Source: Bryobacterales bacterium (GTDB lineage: Bacteria > Acidobacteriota > Terriglobia > Bryobacterales > Bryobacteraceae). From it: a stretch of 64,000 nt of DNA. The DNA lies in NCBI GenBank assembly GCA_003135055.1, contig PLDF01000359.1, forward strand, positions 940 to 64,939, given 5' to 3'. Shown piece by piece: positions 16,931 to 23,849 of this stretch (its first letter is position 1; each line of letters opens with the position of its first letter). The position numbers and the translations under genes were made by a program. Under the pieces are notes generated by a model. That model did no database searches, was not told the origin of the DNA, and was given only the letters and a program-made list of their open reading frames with translations.

Positions 16931-17650
16931 CTAAGCACGTCTTTCAGCGATGCGGAAGGCTAACGCGCCACCGAGGGCCAGAAGACCGAGCAAAGCCATC
17001 AGCGGCAGCGGGCTCGCCGTGGCCGGGAGCGTCCTGTCCGCTGAATCGTCCGGCGCCGGCGGCGGCGGAGTGACTACCTCGGAAAGTTGCACTTCGTCCC
17101 CGCTCGGCTGGATAGCCATAACGGGCGCCTGCTTCATTTGAACTACAGCGGGCGCGTTCGCCGTCTGGATGGGCTCGGCTACTTCGACGGGGATGTCGGC
17201 CGACGTCGAGAGTACGGGCGTATTCGTCGTCTTAGCCAATTCTATAGCCTTCGCCTTCGGATAGACGAATTCCTCGCCCCAATTTGCGCCGGGATAGAAC
17301 CAGGCGCGCAACGCTTCCGGCTCGCCGGCCGGTCTTTCTCTGAAGGTGATCGTAGTCTTGTCGGTAGGATGCAGGCGATAGTTCGGGATCGCCAGAATCG
17401 TGGCAATTATGGTCTTTTCGTCCTTGCTGAAAATCTGGACGATGTGGCGATCGGATTGAGAATCCAGTAACTTGAAGACATAAGTGCCGGCGGGCAGTAC
17501 GCTCCACCCGGTGAGATGCACCCCTGGAATCTCAACGGGGCCGCTAAAGGTGACCACGGTCTTTTTGTTCCACTCGTCGGCCTTGGCGCCTGGCGCCAGC
17601 ACTGCGCCCATTAGCGCCATACAACACACCGCTGATTTAAATAGCTTCAT
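16931..17650 (-). CDS. surface protein with LPATA sorting signal, probable sortase substrate
   Basis: 239 residues from the ATG at 17650, which has AGGAAG upstream; an in-frame extension of 45 codons lacks these features. Signal peptide: AVCCMALMGAVLAPGAKA. A beta-rich domain follows (TFSGPVEIPGVHL, LPAGTYVFKLLDS), resembling small secreted acidobacterial proteins. Next is a proline-rich linker (TPPPPAPDDSA). The C-terminus is a textbook sorting signal: LPATA at residues 208-212, a hydrophobic helix (PLMALLGLLALGGALAF) and the basic tail RIAERRA. A sortase gene lies 3 kb downstream on the same strand. Upstream is a regulatory region also found before the dksA-like gene. Confidence 0.85.
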   Translation of the reverse strand: MKLFKSAVCCMALMGAVLAPGAKADEWNKKTVVTFSGPVEIPGVHLTGWSVLPAGTYVFKLLDSQSDRHIVQIFSKDEKTIIATILAIPNYRLHPTDKTTITFRERPAGEPEALRAWFYPGANWGEEFVYPKAKAIELAKTTNTPVLSTSADIPVEVAEPIQTANAPAVVQMKQAPVMAIQPSGDEVQLSEVVTPPPPAPDDSADRTLPATASPLPLMALLGLLALGGALAFRIAERRA

Positions 17651-17746
17651 TATTTTTCTTCCTTTTGCTCCAGATTTGCCGTTCGTTTTGGTTCGGCGGG
17701 ATACGGAATCTCGGCGGGCATCTCCGCGCATTCTACACGCCAGCAT

Positions 17747-17868
17747 TTCAGGGGCCGTCAGCGCCGAATCGTTGTTCAACCTCATAATAGGCTTGAGTTT
17801 GGCGGCTTCACCGTTGAGTGACGATATGAGGAACTGACCATGCTAGGTCATGTGATCGCATTTTGGTC
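17747..17868 (-). promoter_or_regulatory. duplicated upstream region with TGACC-N6-GGTCA palindrome (copy 1)
   Basis: This region lies upstream of the LPATA protein gene and matches 20332-20452 upstream of the dksA-like gene. Conserved blocks are AGGGGCCGTCAGCGCCGAAT with CGTTG near 17750-17774, TTGGCGGCTTCA (17799-17810) and the 16-base palindrome at 17835-17850. The spacing between the first block and the palindrome is 76 bases here and 78 in copy 2. The palindrome has the geometry of Crp/Fnr sites. An extra half site GGTCA follows near 17865. Confidence 0.6.
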
Positions 17869-18019
17869 AATGCCGCCACCGGCATACGCTATAGTTCCAA
17901 CACATCGGACCGTAAGATTGCGGCGATCCGGGGGCCATTCCGGAGGGATATCTCAACCCCGAAGAAGTTGGTCCGCTTCGTGCACATGAAGAGGCGAGTC
18001 GATCACAGGAGGAAACACC

Positions 18020-18217
18020 ATGCGCGACACACACCGGAAAGCCGCGGAGCGGCACGAACAGGCGGCACGCGCCCATCGTACTGCCGCCGAACATAACGAA
18101 AAAGGCGATGACGAGGCGGGACGCTGGCATTCGGAACGAGCGCTGGAGTACTCGGATCACGCTTACAAATTGGCCCAGGAAGCCCATGCCAAGTCAGGCA
18201 AGATAGGGACTCTCTAA
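18020..18217 (+). CDS. small His/Ala-rich helical protein, paralogue of the next gene
   Basis: 65 residues, nearly all helical and rich in His, Ala and Glu. The heptad-like pattern AAERHEQAARAHRTAAEHNE, then GRWHSERALEYSDHAYKLA, is shared with the N-terminal 65 residues of the next gene, 3 bases downstream, so they are tandem relatives. AGGAGG lies about 6 bases before the ATG. The regular His spacing could bind metal or simply form a helical hairpin. It sits in a cluster of stress-type genes (Crp/Fnr regulator, DksA-like, CsbD). No function is known. Confidence 0.75.
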   Translation: MRDTHRKAAERHEQAARAHRTAAEHNEKGDDEAGRWHSERALEYSDHAYKLAQEAHAKSGKIGTL

Positions 18218-18220
18218 ATT

Positions 18221-18562
18221 ATGTCCACTCGATATAATGACGGATCACATTACGAGAACCACCAGCGGGCCGCCGAATTGCACGACGTCGCCGCTCACGC
18301 CCATCGCGCTGCCGAGCAGCACGGACAAGAGGAGCACCTGACGGGACACGAGCATTCACGGCAAGCCCTCGAGCACTCCGAAGACGCCCATCGGCATACT
18401 GAGGCGGCTACGGCCGGACATGGCGTCGCCGCATTCGGACACAACGACATCGCCGCCCTCGCTTATCAGCTCTGGAATGCTAGAGGCTGTCCGGACGGAT
18501 CGTCGCAAGAAGATTGGTCCAATGCGGTAAAAGAATTGAGATCCCGAGCTTACGCCCATTAA
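18221..18562 (+). CDS. His-rich helical protein with C-terminal DUF2934-like domain
   Basis: 113 residues in two parts. Residues 1-68 repeat the His/Ala-rich helical pattern of the previous gene (HENHQRAAELHDVAAHAH-like, then HSRQALEHSEDAHRHTE). Residues 76-110 (IAALAYQLWNARGCPDGSS, then W..AVKELR) are a DUF2934-type segment, a short motif common in small stress proteins of soil bacteria. Three bases separate it from the previous gene, so they are co-transcribed. The function is unknown; a role in general stress is inferred only from the company it keeps. Confidence 0.8.
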   Translation: MSTRYNDGSHYENHQRAAELHDVAAHAHRAAEQHGQEEHLTGHEHSRQALEHSEDAHRHTEAATAGHGVAAFGHNDIAALAYQLWNARGCPDGSSQEDWSNAVKELRSRAYAH

Positions 18563-18613
18563 TCTCGTAACGCAGCGATGGCATGGCTTCGAAGCGCCGG
18601 TGCGCTTGGCAGG

Positions 18614-18638
18614 ACAGACCATCGCTTTCGTGGTCTGT
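18614..18638. repeat. palindrome family B copy
   Basis: ACAGACCA/TGGTCTGT arms with a 9-base loop, in reverse orientation relative to the copies at 11428 and 28391. Confidence 0.8.
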
Positions 18639-18656
18639 GACGCTTCGCTAAAGCTA

Positions 18657-18819
18657 GGGTGCTTAAACGTTGTCGGGATTTCCTCGCTCAGCCCCGAAAA
18701 CCCGCTCCCTCACGGTCACGGCTGTGTGCCGACTGCGTGTGCCTGCAAGATAGTTACGGAGCCGCGACCGTGAGAAAGCAGTCAGTTAGCCGGCCTTTCC
18801 CGAAAACGTTTAGGCGCCC
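18657..18819 (+). mobile_element. 163-bp MITE-like element with terminal inverted repeats (copy 1)
   Basis: The ends GGGTGCTTAAACGTTGTCGG and, read from the other side, GGGCGCCTAAACGTTTTCGG are imperfect terminal inverted repeats. Inside is a nested inverted pair, GCTCCCTCACGGTCACGGCT against GGAGCCGCGACCGTGAG. It is non-coding. A second full copy at 53509-53671 matches along its whole length, and a shortened reverse copy is at 12552-12629. No transposase of a matching type was found in the window. Confidence 0.75.
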
Positions 18820-18836
18820 TTAAGGTACGGCCGCTT

Positions 18837-18864
18837 GACAGACGACCAAAAACGATCGTCTGTC
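18837..18864. repeat. palindrome family A copy, reversed
   Basis: GACAGACG/CGTCTGTC arms. The family tail GTACGGCCGC precedes it in reverse orientation. Confidence 0.8.
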
Positions 18865-18951
18865 CCGCCACAACCTCCGACTTGCCCGGAATGTGGAAAC
18901 CCCAGCCCTTAACGCCGCAACCGTTGCAGGCTAAAGGGCCGTGGGAGAGAT

Positions 18952-19125
18952 ATGGAGAACCGCGCAAAGCTATGGGAGCTGGCAAAAGAACGAGCGTGGC
19001 ATTCCTTGGCCCAAAAACATGGTTCTGCCGAAAGTCTTGCTGAGCGCGCTGCTTGGCAGAGCCTGAGTCCCCTAGTTGCTTTTCTCCGCGGAGGGAACGG
19101 CGATTCTTTCGAAAACCGTCTTTAG
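18952..19125 (+). CDS. possible small protein, antisense overlap with the Crp/Fnr gene end
   Basis: A 57-codon frame starting ATG at 18952 behind GGGAGAG. It reads MENRAKLWELAKERAWHSLA, then a strongly helical segment with regular Ala/Leu/Glu spacing, and a tail FLRGGNGDSFENRL. The last 54 bases are antisense to the Crp/Fnr gene, so that part's codon pattern may be a shadow. The first 40 residues lie in otherwise empty DNA. It could be a real small gene or chance. Confidence 0.3.
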   Translation: MENRAKLWELAKERAWHSLAQKHGSAESLAERAAWQSLSPLVAFLRGGNGDSFENRL

Positions 19126-19770
19126 AACATCGCGATAGAGTACGATGCCGTGCCGGGAATAGCTCACATAACCTTGCTTCCGGAAGCGGTTCATATACTG
19201 GGTGACGATCTCGCGCGAGGTACCGACGTACCGTGACAGCATCTCATGGGTAAGCGGCATCATCCGCACCGATCCGTCTTCTTCCGGCGTACCCAGCCGC
19301 TCGGAGAAGCGCATCAGCGAACGGGCGAGCCGCCGTTCGATGGTGTCGAGCGAAAAGCTCTCGATCCGCCGGCTGAATTCGGCATTGCGCTGCGCCAGGA
19401 CTTGCAGCAATGCCACTGCAAGGCGCGGCCGCTTCATGACGAGTTCTTCCATGTCGGAAATAGCCCACGTCATCAGCGTGGCTCTTTCGAGGGCCGCGGC
19501 CTGCTCGGGGCGTTGCGGAACGTCGAGGAAAGCCGACTCGCCAAACAACTCGTCCGGCCGGACGATTTCCAGTAATACCTCACTGCCCTCCGCGGCTATC
19601 TGAGATATCAGAACCTTGCCGCTAACCACCAGATAAATGCTTTTCGAAACATGATCCGGACCGTAGATCGTCTGGCCTTGGCTGTACTCCGTCGTGCTGG
19701 AGATTGGTAAATGCGCCAATACGTCCTCGATCCGCGTTTGTAACCCTGCCGATGTGGTGCCTGCTGCCAT
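19072..19770 (-). CDS. Crp/Fnr-family transcription regulator
   Basis: 232 residues. An N-terminal cyclic-nucleotide-type beta-roll (about 25-140: SIYLVVSGKVLISQIA, LFGESAFLDVP) is followed by the long dimer helix and a C-terminal winged helix (about 165-220). The recognition helix is SREIVTQYMNRF, matching the RE pair of CRP. No cysteines are present, so it is not an Fe-S sensor like FNR; the effector is unknown. It lies between two similar upstream regions holding TGACC-N6-GGTCA palindromes of Crp/Fnr geometry (17835-17850, 20420-20435), which makes it a candidate to bind them. Confidence 0.93.
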   Translation of the reverse strand: MAAGTTSAGLQTRIEDVLAHLPISSTTEYSQGQTIYGPDHVSKSIYLVVSGKVLISQIAAEGSEVLLEIVRPDELFGESAFLDVPQRPEQAAALERATLMTWAISDMEELVMKRPRLAVALLQVLAQRNAEFSRRIESFSLDTIERRLARSLMRFSERLGTPEEDGSVRMMPLTHEMLSRYVGTSREIVTQYMNRFRKQGYVSYSRHGIVLYRDVLKTVFERIAVPSAEKSN

Positions 19771-19882
19771 TGTCTTCTCCTCTTGGGCCTAACTTGATTC
19801 CCGTTTACTTTGCCATTCGCCATAGCGGACCGTTCAGCTATCGGCGATAGTGATTGGCGGTCTGGGCGAAGAAATCGCTCAT

Positions 19883-20278
19883 TTACATGGAATTCACGAG
19901 AGTTTCGCCGAAAGATACCGTTCCCTCATGTTCACCCCGGTCGGCCGCGGCCTGGCACTCTATGCAACGCGGCGCCGATGGCACGGCCGAGAGGCGTTTT
20001 GGGCTGATCGCCGATTCGCAATCGATGCAGGTTCCAAAGCTGCCGTCGCGAATCCGCCGTAGTGCGGCTCTTACCTGGAGAAGCAGGCGGGACTCGCGGT
20101 CCACGTTTCGAATCGCCAGATCCCGTTCCGACGCATACTGAATCTCGTCCATCTGGTCCGCGCTCTTTTCGATGGCGATGCCGTCCCGGTTTCGCAATAC
20201 CCGATCCAGCTCGGCCGCGCTTCGTTCGAGAACCTCTTGGAACCCGTTCGTCTTGGTAACTGCTTCCTTCAATGCCAT
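19883..20278 (-). CDS. DksA/TraR-type C4 zinc-finger protein
   Basis: 131 residues. Two long helices (about 10-90, with LRNRDGIAIEKSADQMDEIQ) form the coiled coil. The C-terminal zinc finger has all four cysteines (CIDC...CIEC). Proteins of this group bind RNA polymerase through the secondary channel or serve general stress responses. The SRLLLQVRAALRRIRDGSFG segment before the finger is the usual family signature. Its upstream region is duplicated before the LPATA protein gene. The start MALKEAVTKTNGFQ was kept as the first ATG of the frame. Confidence 0.9.
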   Translation of the reverse strand: MALKEAVTKTNGFQEVLERSAAELDRVLRNRDGIAIEKSADQMDEIQYASERDLAIRNVDRESRLLLQVRAALRRIRDGSFGTCIDCESAISPKRLSAVPSAPRCIECQAAADRGEHEGTVSFGETLVNSM

Positions 20279-20331
20279 TCCCTTGCCCGTACCAGCCGCC
20301 TATTGGGCCGCCGTTCGAGACAATCGCATTT

Positions 20332-20452
20332 TAGGGGCCATCAGCGCCGGATCGTTGAAAAGTCAACAAAACCCGCATTTGGCAGCTTCATGGAGGTGGA
20401 GCGATAGGATGAGCGAATCTGACCGAATATGGTCAATGGCATCATTGCCACA
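20332..20452 (-). promoter_or_regulatory. duplicated upstream region with TGACC-N6-GGTCA palindrome (copy 2)
   Basis: This region starts about 55 bases upstream of the dksA-like gene. Shared blocks with copy 1 are AGGGGCCATCAGCGCCGGAT with CGTTG (20335-20357), TTTGGCAGCTTCA and the palindrome TGACCGAATATGGTCA at 20420-20435. The palindrome is about 140 bases before the dksA-like start. Confidence 0.6.
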
Positions 20453-20821
20453 AATAGGCCGGGCTTCTGGTCTGGTTAACAACGCTGAATATTTGCGAAA
20501 GAGTTGTAAAAGCGGCAGCGTCCGGGTAGCGAAAGACCCGTGGTACGCCATTGGAGCTGCATTGACCATTAGCGGTCACTTGACAACGCGCGGTCAGCCC
20601 CCAAAGCCGGCCCTCCGGCTCCGCGCCTCTGCCGCGTAGGCACACATGGCCTACGTGGTGCGCCGCGAATGGACTTTGGAATGCCTCATGCAGTATGCCT
20701 CATGTAGTAAGTCTCATGTGGAGGCGTGGCTCGTAGTGGGAGCCGAACCGGCGGCGAACTTGAGCGGGTGCTCCGCACCAAGAGAACGGCGGGCGCGAGA
20801 TCGCGCAAAAGGACAACGCAT
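20453..20821. other. intergenic region, with a short tandem repeat
   Basis: No gene is supported between the duplicated regulatory region and the CsbD gene. Apart from the 14-base tandem repeat at 20681-20722, no structure was recognised. The promoter of the CsbD gene should lie in its last 150 bases. Confidence 0.5.
20681..20722 (+). repeat. three tandem 14-base units
   Basis: ATGCCTCATGCAGT, ATGCCTCATGTAGT and AAGTCTCATGTGGA follow directly on each other, 100 bases before the CsbD gene. Confidence 0.8.
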
Positions 20822-21055
20822 ATGAACTGGGATCAAATCGAAGGCAAGTGGAAACAGCTTATAGGGTCTGCCAGGGAGCGCTGGGGCAAACTCACGGACG
20901 ATGACGTTCAGACTCTCACGGGCAAGAAGGATCTACTGGTCGGAAAGATTCAGGAGCGATACGGAATCGCCAGGGCGGAGGCTGAAAAGCAAGCCGACGC
21001 GTGGTCTCACGCTTTAAGTGAAACCAAGCGCGAAAGCGCGCAGCCCGTTCTGTAG
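20822..21055 (+). CDS. CsbD-family stress protein
   Basis: 77 residues starting MNWDQIEGKWKQLIGSARER, the diagnostic CsbD opening, followed by WGKLTDDDVQTLTGKKDLLV and GKIQERYGIARAEAEKQAD. CsbD-like proteins are small, abundant helical proteins induced by general stress in many bacteria, with unknown biochemistry. AAAGGAC lies about 8 bases before the ATG, and this start was chosen over an upstream in-frame one. It belongs to the stress-type cluster with the DksA-like and Crp/Fnr genes. Confidence 0.93.
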   Translation: MNWDQIEGKWKQLIGSARERWGKLTDDDVQTLTGKKDLLVGKIQERYGIARAEAEKQADAWSHALSETKRESAQPVL

Positions 21056-21172
21056 GGTCCGCAATCGCAGAGCCCACCGGCTGTGGCGGGCTCTGTCCGG
21101 AAGTTTTTTGGGTGCTTTGCCGGCGAAGGGGGTTTCAGTCTCCTCTTGCTCGCGTGGCGCCCTTGCGGAAGA

Positions 21173-21227
21173 TCACTCCCTTACGGTCGTGGCTCTGACA
21201 GAGCCGCGCGCGTTAGCAAGCGGTTTC
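21173..21227. repeat. dispersed GAGCCGCG element
   Basis: CTCCCTTACGGTCGTGGCTC followed by GAGCCGCGCGCGTTAGC and AAGCGGT. It matches 13207-13258 and is related to the core of the 163-bp element. Confidence 0.75.
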
Positions 21228-21287
21228 ACCGTCGCACCGAATCGGGTGCGGGCCTGCCAGGCGACTGAAACAAGCAGGGATGTATAT

Positions 21288-22043
21288 GTGCGACTGCAAG
21301 AGAACGGATATTCTGTGACGAGACGATTAACGCTACGCCGATCAAGCTCCGAAGCCGGGAAATTACTGATACTAGCGCTCCTGGCGGCGATTCCGGTTCC
21401 AGGGATTGCTCAGATCTCAGCAGGGATTGTTCCGGCCTCGGCAGGAATTGTTCCGGCCTCGGGAGGAACCGTTCCTGCCTCGGGAGGAACTGTTCCGGCC
21501 TCGGGAGGAGTTGTACGGACTCCGGATCCCCTCGATTGGAAAGGCAAACTGAAGTTCCATGCCAAACGCGCCTACGGCCCGTTGGCCCTCGTAGGCATGG
21601 CCGCATACGCGGGGTTCCTCCAGGAAGTTAACTCTCCGAAAGAGTGGGGACAGGGCGGAAGCGCCTACGGAGAGCGTTACGCCTCCACGTTGGCCTGGGC
21701 GGGCATCCACGGCGCTCTCGCTTTTGGGCTGGACACGGCGCTGCGCCAAGACCCGCGTTACTATCGATCGGACGTAACCGGATTCTGGCGCCGGGCGGGA
21801 CATGCGGTCCGGGGAACCTTCGTCACGCGAACCGATGCAGGCGGCGAGACACTGGCCACCTGGCGCTTAGGCAGCGACTACGGCGCAGCTTTCCTTTCCG
21901 ATATATGGTATCCGGCCCGTCTCGATAAGCCTCGCTATGGATTTGAGGACGGCTCGATCTCACTCGGTTTCGATGTGCTCGGCAATGTGGGAGCGGAGTT
22001 CTGGCCGGATATCAAAAGAACGGTATTCCGCCGGAAACCATGA
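21288..22043 (+). CDS. secreted acidobacterial protein with 7-residue tandem repeats
   Basis: About 251 residues from a GTG at 21288 with CAGGGA upstream; the start is uncertain, and a longer frame from 21018 would overlap CsbD and include a dispersed repeat. A signal peptide (LLILALLAAIPVPGIAQ) is followed by a repeat of the type SGGTVPA (six 21-base units, 21400-21525). The conserved domain comes next: LKFHAKRAYGPLALVGMAAY, ALRQDPRYYRSD, TFVTRTDAGGETLATWRLGS and LGNVGAEFWPDIK. This last part is a family common in Acidobacteriota with no known function; the Gly/aromatic pattern suggests outer-membrane association. Confidence 0.75.
   Translation: MRLQENGYSVTRRLTLRRSSSEAGKLLILALLAAIPVPGIAQISAGIVPASAGIVPASGGTVPASGGTVPASGGVVRTPDPLDWKGKLKFHAKRAYGPLALVGMAAYAGFLQEVNSPKEWGQGGSAYGERYASTLAWAGIHGALAFGLDTALRQDPRYYRSDVTGFWRRAGHAVRGTFVTRTDAGGETLATWRLGSDYGAAFLSDIWYPARLDKPRYGFEDGSISLGFDVLGNVGAEFWPDIKRTVFRRKP
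21400..21525 (+). repeat. six 21-base tandem repeats inside a coding sequence
   Basis: Units of 21 bases in frame, each coding seven residues. Units 2-5 are close to GGAACTGTTCCGGCCTCGGG; the first and last are more diverged. The repeat encodes a flexible linker after the signal peptide and could vary in copy number. Confidence 0.9.
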
Positions 22044-22454
22044 TCACCCGACGCCTTTGGAATCCGCCACGCTCCGCCGCGATCGGGCTGTTGGTTCTGT
22101 TCCCGGTTTAAAGCGCCTCTTCGTATTCCGTTCTCACTCCCGAAGCCATTATCGATTCCACTTGGGACAGTGCGATCAATCCCCGCTGCTGACACGATTT
22201 CCCTCTTCTGCCGGGGATGACTTGGCGCAGCGCGCACCCTACCCCGCGGAGGAAGCATCACCCACTTGCACGAACAGAACGGACCGGCGGCCGCCTTCAT
22301 CGCGGCATACTGCAAGGCCATGCCCTGACCGCGAGCCAATGCTCAGCCGATGGCGGGATGGGCCCGCTCCTCAATCTTGGCCGAAGGCCTTTATATTGGC
22401 GGCAATGGCCGACCGGGGGGTCGGCCGCGGACCAGGGGGTCCGCCCTACCAGGT
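22044..22454. other. intergenic region with two GC-rich hairpins at the end
   Basis: No gene is supported between the converging genes. At 22407-22426 (GGCCGACC/GGTCGGCC) and 22427-22444 (GCGGACC/GGTCCGC) two perfect hairpins stand side by side just past the pgi stop. They could end the pgi transcript, though no T-tract follows, or be palindromic repeat units. Confidence 0.6.
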
Positions 22455-23846
22455 CTACTTCACCGCGTCGCGCTTCTTCTCATAAGCCGCAAACTGGTCG
22501 CGATACTGCTCAAACCCTTTGCGCCCCATCAGCCCGTTGGTGAACTTCTTGCCCAGCTCCACGCCTTCCTGGTTGAAAGCGTTGATATCGAGCAGCTCGC
22601 CCACGAAGGCCGTCTGGAACTCCATCATCTGCATGAATGCGCCCAAATGCTCTTCGTCCACGCGGTCGAGCGTAACGGTGCAATTGGGACGGCCGTATTC
22701 CGTCATCGCCGCCGCGGTGGCGCGGCGTTCCACATCGATCAGCTTCGCTAGCGACTGGCCCGCCAGCGCGTCGAACGCCGGCAGGTTGAACTTTCGCGAC
22801 GGAATCTTGCCCTGCGAATCGAACTTCTTCACCGCCCAGAACGTGAACACCTTGTCGTTGGGGCCTTCAATGTAGAGCTGCACCTGCGAATGCTGGTCGG
22901 TAGTGCCCAGCGCGGCTATCGGCGTCTGGCCCGTGTTGACCTTTTCGCCTTTGCGGTTGATAGCCTTGCCTAGCGATTCCGCCCACAGTTGGCGGAACCA
23001 GAAAGCCGTGCCCGAGAGGTGATTGGAATACGGAAACGCCACCTGGATCGGCTTATTCTTGCGCGTCCAAACCAGCCAATGGTAAAGCGCGGCGCGCAGC
23101 GCGATGTTTTCGTTGAGATCGGGCTGCCACGAAAGATGGGTCATGGCGGCGGCGCCGCGCAATAACTTGCGGATATCGATGCCGATCAGCGCGGCGGGCA
23201 CAAGTCCCACCGGCGTGAGCACGCTGAAGCGGCCGCCCACGTCTTCGGGGATGCCGAAAATCCGGTAGCCTTCGGCGCGCGCAAGCTCGAACAGATCGCC
23301 CTTGCCATCCGTGGTGACCGCCGCCACGCGCGATTTCGTTTCGGCGCCCATCGCCTGCTCCAGCCAATCGCGCACAATCAGGAACGACGAGACGGTCTCG
23401 GCCGTGCCGCCGGATTTCGCGATCACCAGCACCAGCGTCTTGTGCGGGTCCATCGAACGCAGCGCGGCATCGGTGAACGAAGGGTCCACGTTATCCAGAA
23501 TCACCAGCCGCGGATGCTCGGCCGTGAAGGCGCCTTGCACCGGATGCGGTCCGCGGATGCCGCAATCGAGCGCCCACGCGCCCAATGCGCTGCCGCCAAT
23601 GCCGATGACGCAGACGGTATCGTAGCTGCCGCGTACTTCGCCCGCGTACTGAGCGATGGATTTCACCACCTGCGTCCGGAACGGCAGGTGCGGGAAGCCG
23701 AAGACGCCTTGTTCGCTCTGTTTTTGGACCGCCTTCAACGCCTTGAGTGCTCTTGGATACGAGCGCTCCGCTTCGGCGCGGGAGATGCCGTTCGCCTTGC
23801 CGGCCACTTCGGCCAGCAGGTTCTTTTCATCGAATTGAATAATCAT
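22455..23846 (-). CDS. pgi: glucose-6-phosphate isomerase
   Basis: 463 residues, the length of the shorter bacterial Pgi group. It interconverts glucose-6-phosphate and fructose-6-phosphate in glycolysis and gluconeogenesis. Two SIS-type domains are visible: VCVIGIGGSALGAWALDC (about 80), VIAKSGGTAETVSSFLI (about 148) and SVLTPVGLVPAALIGID, then the signature-like region LGTTDQHSQVQLYIEGPNDK with the catalytic Gln/His. A Lys-rich end (GFEQYRDQFAAYEKKRD) closes it. The RDD protein gene lies 3 bases upstream on the same strand, so they are probably co-transcribed. Confidence 0.95.
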   Translation of the reverse strand: MIIQFDEKNLLAEVAGKANGISRAEAERSYPRALKALKAVQKQSEQGVFGFPHLPFRTQVVKSIAQYAGEVRGSYDTVCVIGIGGSALGAWALDCGIRGPHPVQGAFTAEHPRLVILDNVDPSFTDAALRSMDPHKTLVLVIAKSGGTAETVSSFLIVRDWLEQAMGAETKSRVAAVTTDGKGDLFELARAEGYRIFGIPEDVGGRFSVLTPVGLVPAALIGIDIRKLLRGAAAMTHLSWQPDLNENIALRAALYHWLVWTRKNKPIQVAFPYSNHLSGTAFWFRQLWAESLGKAINRKGEKVNTGQTPIAALGTTDQHSQVQLYIEGPNDKVFTFWAVKKFDSQGKIPSRKFNLPAFDALAGQSLAKLIDVERRATAAAMTEYGRPNCTVTLDRVDEEHLGAFMQMMEFQTAFVGELLDINAFNQEGVELGKKFTNGLMGRKGFEQYRDQFAAYEKKRDAVK

Positions 23847-23849
23847 GAT

